In this document: in pieces, positions 22,810-24,242 of the stretch
Layout of the letters: each line of letters starts with the position of its first letter
How positions within the stretch are numbered: position 1 is the first letter of the stretch
From: Anaerolineaceae bacterium
GTDB lineage: Bacteria; Chloroflexota; Anaerolineae; Anaerolineales; Anaerolineaceae
DNA: 24,242 nt
Assembly (NCBI GenBank): GCA_003524305.1
Contig: DQHW01000016.1
Span: forward strand, 2,058 to 26,299
Direction of reading: 5' to 3'
Position numbers and translations under genes: made by a program
Notes under the pieces: model-generated
Seen by the model: only the letters and a program-made list of their open reading frames with translations
What the model was told of the DNA's origin: nothing
The model's database searches: none

Positions 22810-22815
22810 ATTATA
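22810..22815 (-). promoter_or_regulatory. Candidate -10 box of the RNA-modification operon
   Basis: Minus-strand TATAAT ending 7 bases before the ATG of the DUF3052-like gene. If used, the mRNA would be leaderless. The -35 region at 17-bp spacing (ATCCGA) is poor. Confidence 0.35.
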
Positions 22816-22865
22816 AAGGAGTTTTAGGGGTTTCGGATTTGGTGCGGTTGATGTATTTTTTTGCT

Positions 22866-22946
22866 TGCCTCTCCCCTGATACCTCTCGCCACTTTGTGGC
22901 TCGGGTACGCACAATTCGCGCCTCTCGCCAACTTGTTGAAGAGGGG
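22866..22946. repeat. Degenerate pyrimidine-rich repeats in the 22804-23156 gap
   Basis: The unit CCTCTCGCCA recurs (about 22887 and 22921) after a related CCTCTCCCC (about 22866). The last unit can fold: CCTCT (22921-22925) with AGAGG (22940-22944) and CAAC (22929-22932) with GTTG (22935-22938). It resembles decayed copies of intergenic repeats common in such genomes. I see no gene in this gap. Confidence 0.4.
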
Positions 22947-23041
22947 AAAACCGTTTTGGAATTGAATCCTACCCGAAGCAAGCTGCGGGATATCAAGATT
23001 TATAAATCATTTATGAGCAAATATTCCATTCATTAATTCCG

Positions 23042-23094
23042 GCCTCTCCCAAACCCCTCTCCATCCAAGGATGGAGAGGGGTTTGGGGTGAGGC
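23042..23094. repeat. Long perfect palindrome between the MFS gene and the tgt operon
   Basis: A 19-bp perfect stem (23048-23066 with 23069-23087; arms with CCCAAACCCCTCTCC) around a 2-base loop, extended past a small bulge by GCCTC (23042-23046) with GAGGC (23090-23094). It lies 63 bases after the MFS stop. No T-run follows on either strand, so it may be an intergenic palindromic repeat rather than a typical terminator. Confidence 0.75.
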
Positions 23095-23156
23095 GCAAAT
23101 TACTAACTTTTTCTTATCTGAATTGCAGGGAAATATCCTTTTCGTTATAAATGGTC

Positions 23157-24242
23157 TTATCCAGCCGCTTCTTCTGCTTCCACAACCTTGAACTCGGGCA
23201 CCTTGCGCATGGCCAGGGCGGATGCCAGCATGAGCACGGCCGAGATCACGAAGAGAGTCGTCCAGCCCCACCAGTGACCCGGTGCGGCATTGTTGAGCAC
23301 ATCCGTCATGGGGCCTTCCAGGCGGGCGACGGCGGCCGAACCGGCGGTGGCCAGGTTGGTAAGACCGATATATTTACCCACGTCTCCCAGCGGCGCCATT
23401 TGATTAGCCAGCGCCCAGTTGGTGGCGAGGAAGATACCCATCCCCGCCCCAAGGATGCTGCCGAAGAGAATCAACTGGAATGGGGTCACGGCAAAGATGA
23501 CCAAAATTGAGCCCAAAGCGCCGATGAAAGAGGAGACAATCTGAAGGCGTTTGCGTCCGATTTTGTCACTCCAACGGCCTGAAAAGAGTGAGAAAATGAT
23601 CAACACGATCACGAAAGAACCCATCACGAATTGGGTAAACTGGATGGGATCCTGACCGCTGAACTTGTCGCGGATGAAATACTGCGCAAAAGATTGAAAG
23701 CCGTAAATACCCACCAGGTAGAGGAAGCGGCTGAAGATCAAACGCCAATAGTTTTTGTCGCCCTCCGCTTTGAAATAGAAGACCGACTTCCACAGCCCCA
23801 TCCAATCCACACGGGTACGCTGCGGTGCATAGGTGGATTTTTCATGCGAACCAAGCAAGGTGATCAGCCCGAAGACCACCAGCACCCCAATGATGACGAT
23901 GGTCGAGAGGGTCGGATCAGGGTCTTTCGATGAGATCAGAAAGCCCATCAGCAGCGATGAGAGGATGATACCGGCCATGTCTAGCGTGGTCTTGATGCCG
24001 CTGGCCATACCCAACTGCGAGGCTGGCACTTCATCCGGCAGCAGACCCTGGGCGGGACCGTGTGCCAGGTTGGAGCTGGTCTGCAAGCCGATGTAACCGA
24101 TGAAGAGTGCGGGCAACCCGCCGATAAAGCCCATGATCGCCAGAAAGATCAGATCCCCGCCGGTGCCGATCCACATGAAGGGGCGGCGTCTGCCCATTTT
24201 GGATTGCCATCGGTCGCTGATGGCTCCCGAGAGCGGCTGAAT
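23157..24242 (-). CDS. MFS transporter, SLC45/sugar-permease-like, 5' end missing
   Basis: 361 residues are visible; the frame is open through base 24242, so the N-terminus lies outside the window. The visible part begins IQPLSGAISDRW, then SKMGRRRP, the MFS motif A between TM2 and TM3 (GxxSDRxxxxxGRRRP). About ten further membrane segments follow, with a repeat of motif A at the second half (FSGRWSDKIGRKRL). The pattern resembles the SLC45/sucrose-proton symporter group, which brings sugars into the cell with protons. It ends with a short acidic tail (VVEAEEAAG). It reads in the same direction as the tgt operon, with a 353-base gap holding repeats between them. The substrate is not evident. 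Confidence 0.85.
   Translation of the reverse strand: MQPLSGAISDRWQSKMGRRRPFMWIGTGGDLIFLAIMGFIGGLPALFIGYIGLQTSSNLAHGPAQGLLPDEVPASQLGMASGIKTTLDMAGIILSSLLMGFLISSKDPDPTLSTIVIIGVLVVFGLITLLGSHEKSTYAPQRTRVDWMGLWKSVFYFKAEGDKNYWRLIFSRFLYLVGIYGFQSFAQYFIRDKFSGQDPIQFTQFVMGSFVIVLIIFSLFSGRWSDKIGRKRLQIVSSFIGALGSILVIFAVTPFQLILFGSILGAGMGIFLATNWALANQMAPLGDVGKYIGLTNLATAGSAAVARLEGPMTDVLNNAAPGHWWGWTTLFVISAVLMLASALAMRKVPEFKVVEAEEAAG

Noticed and set aside
22804..22914. Upstream extension of the DUF3052-like protein
   Set aside because: The extra codons fall in repeat-like non-coding DNA and are unlike the family N-terminus.
22797..23036. Plus-strand open frame of 79 codons in the gap upstream of the DUF3052-like gene
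   Set aside because: It runs through degenerate repeats, has no ribosome binding site and no recognisable domain.

Overview
The window looks like the chromosome of an anaerobic, free-living bacterium of mid GC content. The mix of genes (a GlpA-like oxidoreductase module with a DUF1667 protein, a CASTOR/POLLUX-type channel, a glucosylceramidase-like GH5 enzyme, Arm-type methyltransferase, RAYT repeats beginning GTAGGG) fits Chloroflexota, probably Anaerolineae. That assignment is an inference from gene style; no rRNA or tRNA gene is present to prove it.

Positions 1-6565 hold a carbohydrate or polyol catabolic locus. It starts with the 3' end of an FGGY kinase, then a divergent SorC/DeoR-type regulator and a three-gene operon (GlpA-like FAD oxidoreductase, second FAD/NAD oxidoreductase, DUF1667 protein) closed by a rho-independent terminator. 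The regulator and operon share an intergenic region with two or three copies of a 14-bp operator-like site. Between kinase and regulator sits a small accessory island: a RAYT transposase gene bracketed by inverted palindromes, and a strikingly AT-rich gene for a protein with a C-terminal HEPN-like R-N-x3-H motif.

Positions 6677-10305 hold a membrane alkaline-phosphatase-superfamily enzyme and a GH5 endoglycosylceramidase/glucocerebrosidase-like enzyme in one transcription unit, suggesting glycolipid headgroup turnover. Positions 10418-13802 hold an AlkD-like repair protein, a CASTOR/POLLUX-like channel and a nucleoside phosphorylase, ending in a strong bidirectional terminator. Facing it are lipA and two tandem, paralogous OmpR-type response regulators with no kinase beside them; the region upstream of the second carries direct repeats spaced 11-12 bp.

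Positions 16717-22803 form an RNA-modification cluster: rsmI, a YhhQ-type queuosine-precursor transporter, rsmE, and a tightly overlapping minus-strand operon DUF3052 gene - tgt - Arm/Rmt-type 16S rRNA methyltransferase - rsmF. By homology, rsmI (C1402), the Arm-type enzyme (G1405), rsmF (C1407) and rsmE (U1498) all act in or next to the helix 44 decoding site. This is the most interesting part of the window: a gene of the family that gives high-level aminoglycoside resistance, built into what looks like a housekeeping operon. A 96-bp repeat with 10-bp inverted ends supplies the stop codon of rsmF. The window ends inside an MFS sugar-transporter gene.
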